From the NCBI GenBank assembly GCA_003574785.1, contig QORU01000008.1:324533-388532 (forward strand): a DNA stretch of 64,000 nucleotides, read 5' to 3'. Position 1 is the stretch's first letter. Each line of letters opens with the position of its first letter. The stretch comes from Taklimakanibacter deserti (GTDB taxonomy: Bacteria > Pseudomonadota > Alphaproteobacteria > Rhizobiales > Aestuariivirgaceae). Position numbers and translations under genes: made by a program. This document shows positions 25,832-34,815 of this stretch, piece after piece. The notes beneath the pieces were generated by a model, which saw only the letters and a program-made list of their open reading frames with translations, had not been told where the DNA came from and did no database searches.

Positions 25832-26719
25832 GTGAGACCAGCGAAGCGAGGGCATAGGGCTTTCGAGCCTGATTTTGACGAGCCGCTGCAGCCTGAGCGT
25901 AATGGCATGCTGAGCTACGTGCCCTATGCTTTTGGCGGCGCCATGCTGATCGCGAGCTTTGCCTTTGCCGGCCACTATATGGGCCGCAATGCCGTAGCTC
26001 ACAGCCTCGTCGAAGAAGAGCCGCAAGTGGCGACATCCTCGCCGGTATCGACCTTGATCCAGAAGGGTTCGCTGATGCCGAGCGATGCGACCCTTGATCT
26101 CGTCAATCTGCCGATCATCCGCGAGCAGGAAGTCGTTTCGACCAGCAAGGGCGACTATATCGAGCCTGAGCCCGACGTGCCGGAAGCGCCGGAAGCGGTG
26201 GTGAAGCACGAGCCGGAAAAGATCGAGAAGCGTCTCGCTTTGACGCCGCCGGTGTGGAAGATGGAATCGACCTTCAAGCTCAAGCGCAACGAGAAGCAGA
26301 AGGTCGTCGCCCAGCGCCGCATCCGTATGGCTGAGGAGAACTGCCTCGCCAAGGCCGTTTATTTCGAGGCGCGCTCCGAATCGGAGCTGGGCCAGCTCGC
26401 GGTGGCGAAAGTCGTTCTCAATCGCGTCAAAGACCCGAACTTCCCCAAGACGATCTGCGGCGTCGTCTATCAGGGCTCCGATCGGCGCAATTCCTGCCAA
26501 TTCTCCTTCGCTTGCGACGGCGTCGCCGACGAAGTGAAGAACAAGGCGGCCTGGGAAAACTCCAAGCGCGTCGCCCAGAAGGCCATCGACGGCGACCAGA
26601 CCATTCGCGTCATCGGCGCGGCCACCAACTACCATGCCGATTATGTGCGCCCGCGCTGGGCCAAGGAAATGCGCAAGCTCATCAAGATCGGCCGCCACAT
26701 TTTCTATTCCGACAGCTAG
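25832..26719 (+). CDS. SleB-type cell wall hydrolase (Hydrolase_2)
   Basis: A 295-residue protein with one N-terminal transmembrane helix (FGGAMLIASFAFAGHYM, residues ~31-47), a Glu-rich linker and a C-terminal Hydrolase_2 domain (ENCLAKAVYFEARSE, then VLNRVKDPNFPKTICGVVYQ and CQFSFACDG). The Glu in YFEAR is the expected catalytic residue of this lytic-transglycosylase-like family. It should act on peptidoglycan from the inner membrane. GTG start at 25832 follows GAGGGGA. The 165 nt upstream, after ppdK, contain no gene that I can see. Confidence 0.85.
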   Translation: MRPAKRGHRAFEPDFDEPLQPERNGMLSYVPYAFGGAMLIASFAFAGHYMGRNAVAHSLVEEEPQVATSSPVSTLIQKGSLMPSDATLDLVNLPIIREQEVVSTSKGDYIEPEPDVPEAPEAVVKHEPEKIEKRLALTPPVWKMESTFKLKRNEKQKVVAQRRIRMAEENCLAKAVYFEARSESELGQLAVAKVVLNRVKDPNFPKTICGVVYQGSDRRNSCQFSFACDGVADEVKNKAAWENSKRVAQKAIDGDQTIRVIGAATNYHADYVRPRWAKEMRKLIKIGRHIFYSDS

Positions 26720-26889
26720 TCGACCGCCCCGAGGGCATCGCCCCGCCCCCTGAATTGACGAAAAATCCATTCAGCATTGGCCTCTAGGCCCCTTGTCCCT
26801 GGCGCAATACCATGGGAGACTTAGCCTCGGGGAAGGGGTCGATTCAGAACCGTCTCGTTCCCGGAGGCTGGCTGAGATTTGGGGCGGGG

Positions 26890-27576
26890 ATGATTCGATT
26901 GGCGGAAGGCTGCAAAAGCGGGTCCACGGGCTTTCTCACTGCGCTGGGCGGTGCGATGGCGCTCCTCTGCTTCACGACGCCGGTGCTCGCCGGTGAGAAG
27001 AGCGATCCTTATGCCTTCACCGTCTTTGCCGGCAAGGGAACGGACACCGACTTTTTTTCGGCCTTGACCCAGCCCTGGACGATACATTTTGTCGATCTGG
27101 GTATCGTGGGTGCTGCTGTGTCCGCTCGGGTCGGAACGGTGAACGAGCTGACTGGCTGGGATCTCGGCAGCATCGGCGATGATTTTTCCATCGACCTGGA
27201 AACAGGCGCCGCATACCGCTTCGGCGATGAATGCGGCGATGAATGCGGCGATGAAGAGATGGGCGAGTTCTGGGGCGCGATTTACCTTCGCTATGACGGA
27301 TTTCCGTGGAACGACACGATCTATACGACGATCGCGGCCAACACGGGCGTCAGCTACATCACCCATACGTCGGAATTTGAAAAAGGCCGGAGCGACGGCC
27401 AGAGTTCACAGCTGATGCACTATCTGACGCCCGAGATCACCTTTGCCGATCCCGACGACAAGAATGTCGAGTGGCTGGTCCAACTCCATCACCGCTCCGG
27501 TGTTTTTGGCCTCTTCGATGGCGCATCGGGCGGGTCGACCTTCGTCACGACCGGCCTTCGCGTGCATTTCCAATAG
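26890..27576 (+). CDS. Exported hypothetical protein, probable outer-membrane beta barrel
   Basis: A 228-residue protein with a signal peptide (FLTALGGAMALLCFTTPVLA, ~residues 15-34). The mature part alternates polar and hydrophobic residues and ends TTGLRVHFQ, as in small outer-membrane barrels. A short tandem repeat encodes GDEC-GDEC-GDEE near residue 115. I prefer ATG 26890 (MIRLAEG) over 26812 because it places the signal at the N-terminus and has a G-rich site upstream. Family not recognised. The 170 nt upstream of it hold no gene. Confidence 0.6.
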   Translation: MIRLAEGCKSGSTGFLTALGGAMALLCFTTPVLAGEKSDPYAFTVFAGKGTDTDFFSALTQPWTIHFVDLGIVGAAVSARVGTVNELTGWDLGSIGDDFSIDLETGAAYRFGDECGDECGDEEMGEFWGAIYLRYDGFPWNDTIYTTIAANTGVSYITHTSEFEKGRSDGQSSQLMHYLTPEITFADPDDKNVEWLVQLHHRSGVFGLFDGASGGSTFVTTGLRVHFQ

Positions 27577-27579
27577 GAT

Positions 27580-28440
27580 TTAATCCGCGCTGCCGGCAAT
27601 CGACTGCCCGCCGATGCTCGCCTTGCGCGCATAGGCGATGAAGCGGAGCCCTTGCAGCCTGCCGGTCGCCAGCACCGGCACGAACAGCGCTTCATCGGAA
27701 GCACCGGACTTGACCGGCGCGAACCAGATGTCGAATTTGGACGGCACGCCGCCTCTCTTCTTGTACTTGACGGCCGGCCGGCCGCCGACCGGCGTGTAGG
27801 TCATGCTGCATTTGAAGGCGGGGCCGCGATAGGCGCCCGGGCTGTCTTTGCCGAGCTTCACTTCGCCGGCGAGAGCGAAGCGGAGCTCATACACTTCCCG
27901 CCCGTCGACCACTCTTTCGACGCTCTGGCAGGGCTTGCCCGCCTGCAGTGCCGTCATGCGCAGCAGCATGGACAGGGGATCGACGAGCCCGGTGGTGAGT
28001 GCCGGTGCCAGCAGGGCCTCGTCCTCCTTGTCCCTGGGAGTGGTCTTGACGGCCGGAGGATCTTCGCTCGGCCAGCTCACTTCGAGGACCTTTTCCGCAT
28101 TCTTCTTGTCCGCTTTTGAACGGTAATGCTGTGGCTTGAGGCCCTCGCCGTCGAAGGCGCCGGACGAGGTCATGTCCATCTGGTAGTCCGAGAACATGCT
28201 CGCCAGGCCCTTGGTCTTGATCGAGGCTGTCGACTGATAGGCCGTGTCGGAAAGTGTGGCCTTGTAGGCAATGTGCATCGCCGACATGCTGCCGACCTCG
28301 ACCTCATAGGAGATCGCGATCTGGTTCTGCGATGCCGCGCCGAGCTTGCCCGGCAGGGCGAACGCCGTGATTGCCAGCGCCAGGCACGCAACTTTCATCC
28401 TGTTCGGCGAAACGGCCGGTCTGTTCAACATTGATGCCAT
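27580..28440 (-). CDS. DUF3108-like periplasmic protein
   Basis: A protein of up to 286 residues with a signal peptide (MKVACLALAITAFALPG, cleaved near GAAS). Features resembling DUF3108 are SYEVEVGSMSAMHIAYKATL, DPLSMLLRMT and CQSVERVVDGREVYELRF. Two Cys (CQS, CSMT) could form a disulfide in the periplasm. ATG 28398 would put the signal peptide directly at the start and is a good alternative to 28440. It is convergent with the beta-barrel gene, 3 nt apart, and divergent from the aminotransferase. Related periplasmic proteins support envelope integrity. Confidence 0.7.
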   Translation of the reverse strand: MASMLNRPAVSPNRMKVACLALAITAFALPGKLGAASQNQIAISYEVEVGSMSAMHIAYKATLSDTAYQSTASIKTKGLASMFSDYQMDMTSSGAFDGEGLKPQHYRSKADKKNAEKVLEVSWPSEDPPAVKTTPRDKEDEALLAPALTTGLVDPLSMLLRMTALQAGKPCQSVERVVDGREVYELRFALAGEVKLGKDSPGAYRGPAFKCSMTYTPVGGRPAVKYKKRGGVPSKFDIWFAPVKSGASDEALFVPVLATGRLQGLRFIAYARKASIGGQSIAGSAD

Positions 28441-28581
28441 CCAGTGATTGATGTCCCATTAGCTCCATCGGCTAACTCTGTGACAAGATTTTGGTGCATG
28501 TCCGGGATGCCGATTTCTTGATTTTGCCGCTTTGTCTTTTACACCCGATTTGCCTAAGCTTGTCGGCAATGGGAGAAAAAC

Positions 28582-29439
28582 ATGGCGATTTCGCAATATG
28601 ACGACAGCAAATGGTGGACCTATCTCGACGGCAAATGGCATCAGGGCAATCCTCCCATCATGGGGCCGTGGAGCGATGCATCCTGGCTAGGTTCCGCCAT
28701 ATTTGACGGTGCGCGCGCCTTCGAGGGCGTGACCCCAGACCTCGATCTCCATTGCCAGCGTTGCGAGCGTTCAGCCTTGGCCTTCGGCTTGGAACCCCTG
28801 AAGGCGGGCGCCATCGAAGAACTGGTGCGCGACGGCATCGGCAAGTTCCCCAAGAATACCCCCCTCTATCTGCGCCCCATGTTCTGGGCGGAGACGAACT
28901 TCCTCGATGCGGGACCGATCGAGACACGCTACTCGATCTCGGTCCATGAATCGGCCATGCCGTCGACCAAGGGCTTCTCCGCCGGCCTCTCATCCTTCCG
29001 CCGGCCGTCTTACGAATATGCGCCGACCGATGCCAAAGCGGCCTGCCACTATGCCAATTCCGCTCGCGCCATACGCGAAGCGCAAGGTAGGGGTTTCGAC
29101 AATGCGGTATTGCTCGATGCCGTGGGCAACGTGTCCGAATTCTCCACGTCCAATCTCTTCCATGCCAAGGACGGGGAGGTGCACACGCCGATCCCCAATG
29201 GCACGTTGTTGAACGGCATCACCCGCCAGCGTGTCATCAAGCTCCTGCGCAAGGCGGGCGTCACGGTGCATGAGCGCGCCGTCCCCTGGCGCGATGTGCT
29301 CGCGGCCGATGAGGTATTTTCCACCGGCAACTATGGCAAGGTCATTCCCGTCACTCGCATCGAGACGCGTGATCTGCAGCCCGGCCCGCTCTTCAAGAAA
29401 GCGCGCGAGCTCTATTGGGAATTCGCGCATGGCGGCTGA
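28582..29439 (+). CDS. Branched-chain amino acid aminotransferase-like enzyme (class IV)
   Basis: A 285-residue PLP-dependent class IV aminotransferase. Visible signatures are GSAIFDGARAFEG, the likely PLP Lys in DAKAACHYANSARA, GNVSEFSTSNLFHAKDG and PNGTLLNGITRQRVIKLL. It would interconvert branched-chain amino acids and their 2-oxo acids in the cytosol. The start ATG follows GGGAGAAAAAC. It stands alone, flanked by a secreted-protein gene on one side and a palindromic repeat on the other. Confidence 0.87.
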   Translation: MAISQYDDSKWWTYLDGKWHQGNPPIMGPWSDASWLGSAIFDGARAFEGVTPDLDLHCQRCERSALAFGLEPLKAGAIEELVRDGIGKFPKNTPLYLRPMFWAETNFLDAGPIETRYSISVHESAMPSTKGFSAGLSSFRRPSYEYAPTDAKAACHYANSARAIREAQGRGFDNAVLLDAVGNVSEFSTSNLFHAKDGEVHTPIPNGTLLNGITRQRVIKLLRKAGVTVHERAVPWRDVLAADEVFSTGNYGKVIPVTRIETRDLQPGPLFKKARELYWEFAHGG

Positions 29440-29449
29440 AGGAGCCAGC

Positions 29450-29616
29450 TCCCCCTCTCCCGTTGCGAAGCAATGGGAGAGGGTGCCCGATAGGGCGGGT
29501 GAGGGCTCTTTGTCTCAGTAAGTCATATTCGTTGAGATTAGAGCGCGCTGCGCGAAAGAGCCCTCATCCGCGCTTTGCGCACCTTCTCCCATTGCTTCGC
29601 AACGGGAGAAGGGAAA
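29450..29616. repeat. Long imperfect palindromic repeat, copy 2 (inverted relative to copy 1)
   Basis: Same element as 2245-2408 but flipped: the arm with GGGCTCTTTGTCTCAG is left here and right there, and the central loop also aligns. Both arms hold the hairpin CCCGTTGCGAAGCAATGGG. It occupies the gap after the aminotransferase; from 29617 to 29673 nothing else is seen. Confidence 0.8.
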
Positions 29617-29673
29617 TGATGGGAGGGGTCTTACAAATTCCATTTTGCGATAGCCCTCCCCGTTAGCGGACGA

Positions 29674-29823
29674 TCATCCCGCAAGCTTACGGAAAAACGC
29701 CTGCATCTCGTGGTCTGGAATGAAGGGTTCGGGCGCCTCAATCCTGCGGCGCATTTCTATCTGTTGAGTTTCGCTGAGCCGTATTGAAGCCTTGGCTGCC
29801 TCGGAAGCTTGGTCGCATGTCAT
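29674..29823 (-). CDS. Small hypothetical protein coupled to the phosphatase gene
   Basis: A 49-residue reading frame whose ATG overlaps the phosphatase stop by 4 nt (ATGA). The product starts MTCDQASEAAKASIRLS and contains a basic helical stretch (QQIEMRRRIEAPEPFIPD). Charge and length resemble small antitoxin-like or regulatory proteins, but I do not recognise a family. The overlap and absence of stops are the main support. Confidence 0.5.
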   Translation of the reverse strand: MTCDQASEAAKASIRLSETQQIEMRRRIEAPEPFIPDHEMQAFFRKLAG

Positions 29824-30332
29824 AGCGTCATCTTCCACTGGAAGATGACGCCCTCATAGGCCTCTTCGCCGCGCCCGATGGCGTCGATCGCGTCCACCAT
29901 GCGGCCTTGCCGGCCCATGATGTCGTCGGCGAAGGCGACGATGCGCCGGTTGGGGGTCGCCACATGCGAGAGCGAGCGCAATTGCTGGGCGAGCCGCCAT
30001 TCATCGACTTGCGGATTATAGAGGCACATCGCGGTGAAGGCCGACGCCGTCGAGCGGCTGATGCCGGCCCAGCAATGGATGAGCATCGGATCTTCGCCCT
30101 GGCGCGCTTTCAGGAAGGCGATGAGCGTCTCGACATGATCGGACGCGGGCGCGGTCAGGCCTTCGGACGGCGCGAGGATGTCGTGAAAAGTGAGCTTGAG
30201 ATGGTTGGCATCGGTGATGCCGGAGAAGCTGCGATGCGGCGTCTCGGGGCCGAGCAGGCTCACGACGTGGCTGACCTTGTGCTTGCTGACCAGAAGCTGT
30301 ACGGCGGCGAGCGGGCTGACGATGATTTCCAT
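29820..30332 (-). CDS. Dual-specificity/tyrosine phosphatase-like protein
   Basis: A 170-residue protein with the P-loop of cysteine phosphatases, HCWAGISRSTASAF (CxxGxxRS), near residue 82. An upstream Asp-bearing segment (FHDILAP) may supply the general acid. Proteins of this group dephosphorylate Tyr/Ser residues or act as protein-tyrosine-phosphatase-like enzymes; the substrate is unknown. It starts 5 nt after the HD hydrolase gene in a run of four co-oriented genes. Confidence 0.82.
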   Translation of the reverse strand: MEIIVSPLAAVQLLVSKHKVSHVVSLLGPETPHRSFSGITDANHLKLTFHDILAPSEGLTAPASDHVETLIAFLKARQGEDPMLIHCWAGISRSTASAFTAMCLYNPQVDEWRLAQQLRSLSHVATPNRRIVAFADDIMGRQGRMVDAIDAIGRGEEAYEGVIFQWKMTL

Positions 30333-30337
30333 GATAC

Positions 30338-30940
30338 CTAAAGAAGTTGCTTGAATTTGCGCACATATGCCGCTTCCGCGTCATTGGGCGCAAGGGGGCG
30401 CAGCGCATGGAAGCTCTTGGTACCGTCGAGCCCTGAGGGGCGGCCGAAGAATCTTGCCGCCTCCTCCAGGCTAAAGCCCGCGAGCTGGGTCGCTTCGAGA
30501 TAGGCGGCGATCTGATCGGCCTTCTTGATTTTCCTGGCCAGGAGCTCAGTGGTCTTGGGCGGCAGGCCAAACCGCAGATGAATGGCGGCGAGCAGCTTGT
30601 TCTCGAAGGCTTTGTAATCGACGCCGAGGGCCGCCTTGAACGGCGATATCATGTCGCCGATCACATATTCCGGCGCATCATGGAGGAGGGCGGCGAGCCT
30701 TGCCTGGCGATCGAGATTGTCCTCGGCATAGACGACCAGCGCCTCGACCAGGAGGCAATGCTGCGCCACCGAGAAGGCATGCGGACCCTTGGTCTGGCCG
30801 TTCCAGCGCGCCACGCGCGCCAACCCATGGGCGATGTCCTCGATCTCGATGTCGAGCGGCGAGGGATTGAGCAGATCGAGCCTGCGGCCCGACAGCATGC
30901 GCTGCCAGGCGCGCGGTTCCTCTGTCCGGCGTCTTGCCAT
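30338..30940 (-). CDS. HD-domain (YfbR-like) nucleotidase/hydrolase
   Basis: A 200-residue HD-superfamily hydrolase. Metal ligands are visible in FSVAQHCLLVEAL (first His), LLHDAPEYVIGDM (HD pair) and a late Asp in KKADQIAAYLEA. The LNPSPLDIEIEDIAHGLARVARWNG N-terminal stretch (residues ~25-49, given in outline) is typical of this alphaproteobacterial group. YfbR-type enzymes are 5'-deoxynucleotidases. The start overlaps the tag stop by 1 nt, favouring coupling. Confidence 0.8.
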   Translation of the reverse strand: MARRRTEEPRAWQRMLSGRRLDLLNPSPLDIEIEDIAHGLARVARWNGQTKGPHAFSVAQHCLLVEALVVYAEDNLDRQARLAALLHDAPEYVIGDMISPFKAALGVDYKAFENKLLAAIHLRFGLPPKTTELLARKIKKADQIAAYLEATQLAGFSLEEAARFFGRPSGLDGTKSFHALRPLAPNDAEAAYVRKFKQLL

Positions 30941-31563
30941 TATTTCGATTTCGGCCGCCGGCTGTCCCGGAACGCGCCATGGCGGTGGCAGGTGACCATA
31001 TGATCGTCGACGAACCCGCAGGCCTGCATCACGGCATAGACGATGGTGGGACCGCAGAAGCGGAAGCCGCGCTTCTTCAGGTCCTTGGCGATCGTTTCGG
31101 CCAGAGGCGTGGCCGCCGGCACGTCCTTGGCAGCGCGGAAGCGGTTCTGCAGCGGCTTGTCGCCGACGAAATTCCACAGATAGGTCGAGAAGTCCTGATG
31201 CTCCGAGAGCTTGAGATAGGCTTGCGCATTGCTGACGCTGGCCTCGATCTTGAGCCGGTTGCGCACGATGCCTTCGTTCTTCATGAGGCTCTGCAGCTTA
31301 CGGGGCTGGTAGCGCGCCATGATTTCGGGATCGAAGCCGTCGAAGGCTTTCCGGAACGCGTCGCGCTTGCGCAGGATCGTGATCCAGGAGAGACCGGCCT
31401 GGAAACCGTCGAGCAGGAGCTTTTCGAACAGCGCGCGCGAGTCATATTCGGGCACGCCCCATTCATCATCGTGATAGGCCATATAGACCGGATCGGTTCC
31501 ACACCAGAAGCACCGGCTGATGCCGTCTTCATGCTTGATCACGGAGTCATTGGCTTTGGTCAT
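30940..31563 (-). CDS. tag: DNA-3-methyladenine glycosylase I
   Basis: A 207-residue base-excision repair enzyme removing 3-methyladenine from DNA. Diagnostic segments are RCFWCGTDPVYMAYHDDEWG at the N-terminus, LLLDGFQAGLSWITILRKR, and the C-terminal MVTCHRH, with Cys/His ligands for the structural zinc. It overlaps the ygfZ-like gene by 4 nt upstream and the HD gene by 1 nt downstream. Confidence 0.93.
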   Translation of the reverse strand: MTKANDSVIKHEDGISRCFWCGTDPVYMAYHDDEWGVPEYDSRALFEKLLLDGFQAGLSWITILRKRDAFRKAFDGFDPEIMARYQPRKLQSLMKNEGIVRNRLKIEASVSNAQAYLKLSEHQDFSTYLWNFVGDKPLQNRFRAAKDVPAATPLAETIAKDLKKRGFRFCGPTIVYAVMQACGFVDDHMVTCHRHGAFRDSRRPKSK

Positions 31564-32408
31564 TCGTCGTCTTTCGGCAGGGCGACGTCGAATCGCGCCC
31601 AGCCCGGCTTTCTAACATAGATGGGCCCCGCTTCTGTCAGCAGTCCCTCTTGCGCCCCGACCGCGTCCTTCAGCCGGTCGAGCCGGATCAGAGCGAGGGC
31701 GTCCCTGTCGGAGGAGGAAAGCACGGTGCCGATGGTCTTGCCGTCCGCTGTGACGACGCTGCCTTTGGCCGCGCTACCCTTGGGACTGTAGACGGGCACG
31801 ATGCGGTTGCGCGCCGTGCCGCGATGCTCCATGCGCGAGACGACCTCTTGGCCGATGAAGCAGCCTTTCTTGAAGCTGACGGCGCCCAGCTGGTCGAGAT
31901 TGGCCTCATGCGGGAATAATTCGCCCGAGCCGATATCCTCGTCGGTGTCGGCGATGCCGAGCCTGATGCGCCCGCCGCGATAGGCTTCCGCATCGCCTTG
32001 GGGCAGATCGCCTTTGCGGGCAATGAGGCGGGCGCCCAGTTGAGCCGCGCGCGGGTCGGTATAGGAGAGGCCATTGGCAGGCTTCACGGGGGCGATGCCC
32101 ACGTCCTCGTCGCTGTCGCTCAAGCTGACCTTGGCGCGCAATTTGTAGAAGCTGAGGCGCTTGAGGAGATCGGCCTTTTGCGCCTTGGAGCAGTCGATCG
32201 CATAGCGCCCGTTCTCGGCCAGGATGAAGAAATCGAACAGGATCTTGCCCTGCGGCTGGAGGAGCGCCGAATAGGTCGCCTGGCCCGGCTCGAGCGTATC
32301 GATATCGGCGGTCACCAGGTTCTGCAGGAACTCCTTCGCCCCTTCACCCGCAACCGAGATGACGGCACGGGAAGGAAGCCTCTGGGTGGCAAAGGGCAGG
32401 CGTTGCAT
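31560..32408 (-). CDS. ygfZ: YgfZ/GcvT-type folate-binding protein
   Basis: A 282-residue tetrahydrofolate-binding protein involved in iron-sulfur cluster assembly or repair. The YgfZ signature KGCFIGQEVVSRMEHRG is present near residue 180, and the N-terminus (FLQNLVTADIDTLEPGQATY) fits the GcvT-like fold. I chose ATG 32408 (MQRLPF), preceded by GGAGG, over 32435. It leads the five-gene minus-strand run and is divergent from the dihydroorotase gene across 62 nt. Confidence 0.9.
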   Translation of the reverse strand: MQRLPFATQRLPSRAVISVAGEGAKEFLQNLVTADIDTLEPGQATYSALLQPQGKILFDFFILAENGRYAIDCSKAQKADLLKRLSFYKLRAKVSLSDSDEDVGIAPVKPANGLSYTDPRAAQLGARLIARKGDLPQGDAEAYRGGRIRLGIADTDEDIGSGELFPHEANLDQLGAVSFKKGCFIGQEVVSRMEHRGTARNRIVPVYSPKGSAAKGSVVTADGKTIGTVLSSSDRDALALIRLDRLKDAVGAQEGLLTEAGPIYVRKPGWARFDVALPKDDE

Positions 32409-32470
32409 GGATATTGCACCTCCGGGGCTCAACATCTACGAATGCTCACCGTTCTATTCAAGGAGCCGTG

Positions 32471-33808
32471 ATGCCCGCCACCTATGATCTTGTTTTGAAA
32501 GGCGGAACTGTCGCCAACCACGACGGCGTGGCGGTCCGGGACGTGGCCGTCAGAGCGGCGCGGATCGCGGGCCTGGGCAGTTTTCCGGCGGAAGCGGCCG
32601 GGACGACCATCGATTGCAGCGGACTCCATATCCTGCCCGGGGTCATCGACAGCCAGGTCCATTTCCGCGAGCCCGGGGCTGAGCACAAGGAAGATCTCGA
32701 AACCGGGAGCCGCGCCGCGGTGGCGGGCGGTGTCACCGGCGTCTTCGAGATGCCGAACACCAAGCCCCTCACCACATCGGCCGAGGCCCTGGCCGACAAG
32801 ATCGCACGCGCCACCAATCGGATGTTCTGCGACTTCGCCTTCTATATGGGCGGCACGCGCGAGAATGCGCGGTTCCTCCCCGAGCTCGAGCGCCTGCCGG
32901 GCTGTGCCGGGACGAAGGTGTTCATGGGCTCTTCCACGGGCGATCTCCTGGTCGATGACGATGCCGGGATCGATCTCATCCTGTCGCAGGTGAAGCGCCG
33001 CGCCGCCTTCCACAGCGAAGACGAGTTCCGCTTGCGGGCGCGCAAGAACGAGCAGCGCGCCGGCGACGCCGCGAGCCACCCGGTCTGGCGCGATGCCGAA
33101 GCCGCACGTCTGTGCACCGAGCGCCTGCTGAAGCTCGCGCGCCGGCATGGCAAGCGCGTCCATGTGCTGCATGTCTCGACGGCGGACGAGATGCCGCTGC
33201 TCGCCGCCAATAAGGACTTGGCGACCGTCGAGGTGACGCCCAATCATCTCACCCTCGTGGGACCCGAGGCCTATGAGAAGCTCGGCACCAAGGCGCAAAT
33301 GAACCCACCGGTGCGCGACCGGCATCATCAGGAGGCGATCTGGCGGGCGCTGCTCTCCGGCATCGTCGATGTGCTGGGCTCCGATCATGCGCCCCATACG
33401 CTGACCGAGAAGGAAAAACCTTACCCCGAATCGCCCTCCGGCATGACCGGGGTCCAGACGCTGGTGCCGATCATGCTCGACCACGTGAACAAGGGCCGTC
33501 TCACGCTCGAGCGTTTCGTCGATCTGACGAGCCATGGTCCGGGCCGCATTTTCGGCATTGCCGGCAAGGGCCGGATCGCCGAGGGTTATGACGCCGATTT
33601 CACCATCGTCGATCTGAAGCAGCGCCAGCGCATCACCAATCGATGGATGGAGAGCCGGGCCGGCTGGACGCCCTATGACGGCGTCGAGGTTCAGGGCTGG
33701 CCCAAGGGAACAATCATCCGTGGACGGCGCGTGATGTGGGAAGGCGAGATATTGGGGCCGGCCCAGGGCCAACCCATCGCTTTCATGGAAGCACTCCCCT
33801 CTGTATAA
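32471..33808 (+). CDS. Dihydroorotase (class I, amidohydrolase)
   Basis: A 445-residue amidohydrolase. Zinc-binding and catalytic segments are SQVHFREPG (HxR motif), GTKVFMGSSTG (likely carboxylated Lys), HVLHVSTADE and LGSDHAPHT. It would cyclise carbamoyl-aspartate to dihydroorotate in pyrimidine synthesis. ATG 32471 gives the expected N-terminus YDLVLKGGTV; the upstream extension is non-family. Another dihydroorotase may exist elsewhere, so I leave the symbol blank (PyrC-type naming varies). Confidence 0.88.
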   Translation: MPATYDLVLKGGTVANHDGVAVRDVAVRAARIAGLGSFPAEAAGTTIDCSGLHILPGVIDSQVHFREPGAEHKEDLETGSRAAVAGGVTGVFEMPNTKPLTTSAEALADKIARATNRMFCDFAFYMGGTRENARFLPELERLPGCAGTKVFMGSSTGDLLVDDDAGIDLILSQVKRRAAFHSEDEFRLRARKNEQRAGDAASHPVWRDAEAARLCTERLLKLARRHGKRVHVLHVSTADEMPLLAANKDLATVEVTPNHLTLVGPEAYEKLGTKAQMNPPVRDRHHQEAIWRALLSGIVDVLGSDHAPHTLTEKEKPYPESPSGMTGVQTLVPIMLDHVNKGRLTLERFVDLTSHGPGRIFGIAGKGRIAEGYDADFTIVDLKQRQRITNRWMESRAGWTPYDGVEVQGWPKGTIIRGRRVMWEGEILGPAQGQPIAFMEALPSV

Positions 33809-33828
33809 CCTTTGGATAAGGGGATTTC

Positions 33829-34815
33829 ATGAATCGACAATTTCGCGCCATCCTGATCAGCAAGACGGACAAGGGCCAGTCCCTCGCTTTCGTGACTTTC
33901 AATGAAGACGATCTGATGCCGGGCGATGTGACCGTCGCCGTCGAGCATTCGACCGTCAACTACAAGGACGGCCTCGCGGTCACCGGGCGAGCCCCGATCA
34001 TCCGGCATTTCCCGCTCATTCCGGGGGTCGATTTTGCCGGCACCGTCACCGCCTCGGGCCATCGCCTGATCAAGGCGGGCGACAAGGTGATTCTCAATGG
34101 CTGGGGCGTCGGCGAGAGCCATCATGGCGGCTATGCCGGCCTCGCCCGCGTCAAGGGCGACTGGCTGGTGCCCGTCCCTGAGAACATGACCACGGCCGAC
34201 ACCATGGCGATCGGCACGGCAGGCTATACGGCCATGCTCTGCGTCATTGCGCTGGAGCGCCAGGGGGTGAGGCCGGAAGACGGCGAGATCCTGGTCACCG
34301 GTGCGGCGGGCGGCGTGGGGTCCATTGCCATCGCTCTCTTGGCGAAGCTCGGCTATCGCGTGGCCGCCTCGACCGGCCGGCCCGAGGAAGAGACCTTTCT
34401 GAGGAAGCTGGGCGCCACTCAGATCATCGACCGCGGTGAGTTCGCAGGGCCGGTGAAGGCGCTCGCCAAAGCGCGTTTCGCCGGGGCCGTCGATGCGGTC
34501 GGATCGACGACGCTCGCCAATGTGCTCTCCCAGATCAACCCGGAAGGTGCGGTGGCCGCCTGCGGCCTCGCCCAGGGCATGGATCTGCCGGGTTCGGTGG
34601 CGCCTTTCATCCTGCGCGGCGTCAAGCTGATCGGTATCAATTCGGTGACCGCCTCGCCGACACGGCGCGCCGAGGCCTGGTCGCGCCTCTCGCGCGATCT
34701 CGATCTCGCCAAGCTCAAGGACCTCACCAGCCATGCCCGCCTCGATGATGTGCCGGCGATCGCCGCCGATATCATTGCCGGCAAGATCCGCGGCCGTGTG
34801 GTCATAGACATCTGA
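33829..34815 (+). CDS. acuI: Acrylyl-CoA reductase-like (AcuI/YhdH) MDR oxidoreductase
   Basis: A 328-residue medium-chain dehydrogenase/reductase of the zinc-free quinone-oxidoreductase branch. Markers are STVNYKDGLAVTGR, FPLIPGVDFAGTV and the NADPH-binding VTGAAGGVGSIAIALLAKLG. The AcuI group reduces acryloyl-CoA to propionyl-CoA. It follows the dihydroorotase by 20 nt and overlaps the LysE gene by 1 nt. Family assignment is firm; substrate is inferred. Confidence 0.85.
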   Translation: MNRQFRAILISKTDKGQSLAFVTFNEDDLMPGDVTVAVEHSTVNYKDGLAVTGRAPIIRHFPLIPGVDFAGTVTASGHRLIKAGDKVILNGWGVGESHHGGYAGLARVKGDWLVPVPENMTTADTMAIGTAGYTAMLCVIALERQGVRPEDGEILVTGAAGGVGSIAIALLAKLGYRVAASTGRPEEETFLRKLGATQIIDRGEFAGPVKALAKARFAGAVDAVGSTTLANVLSQINPEGAVAACGLAQGMDLPGSVAPFILRGVKLIGINSVTASPTRRAEAWSRLSRDLDLAKLKDLTSHARLDDVPAIAADIIAGKIRGRVVIDI

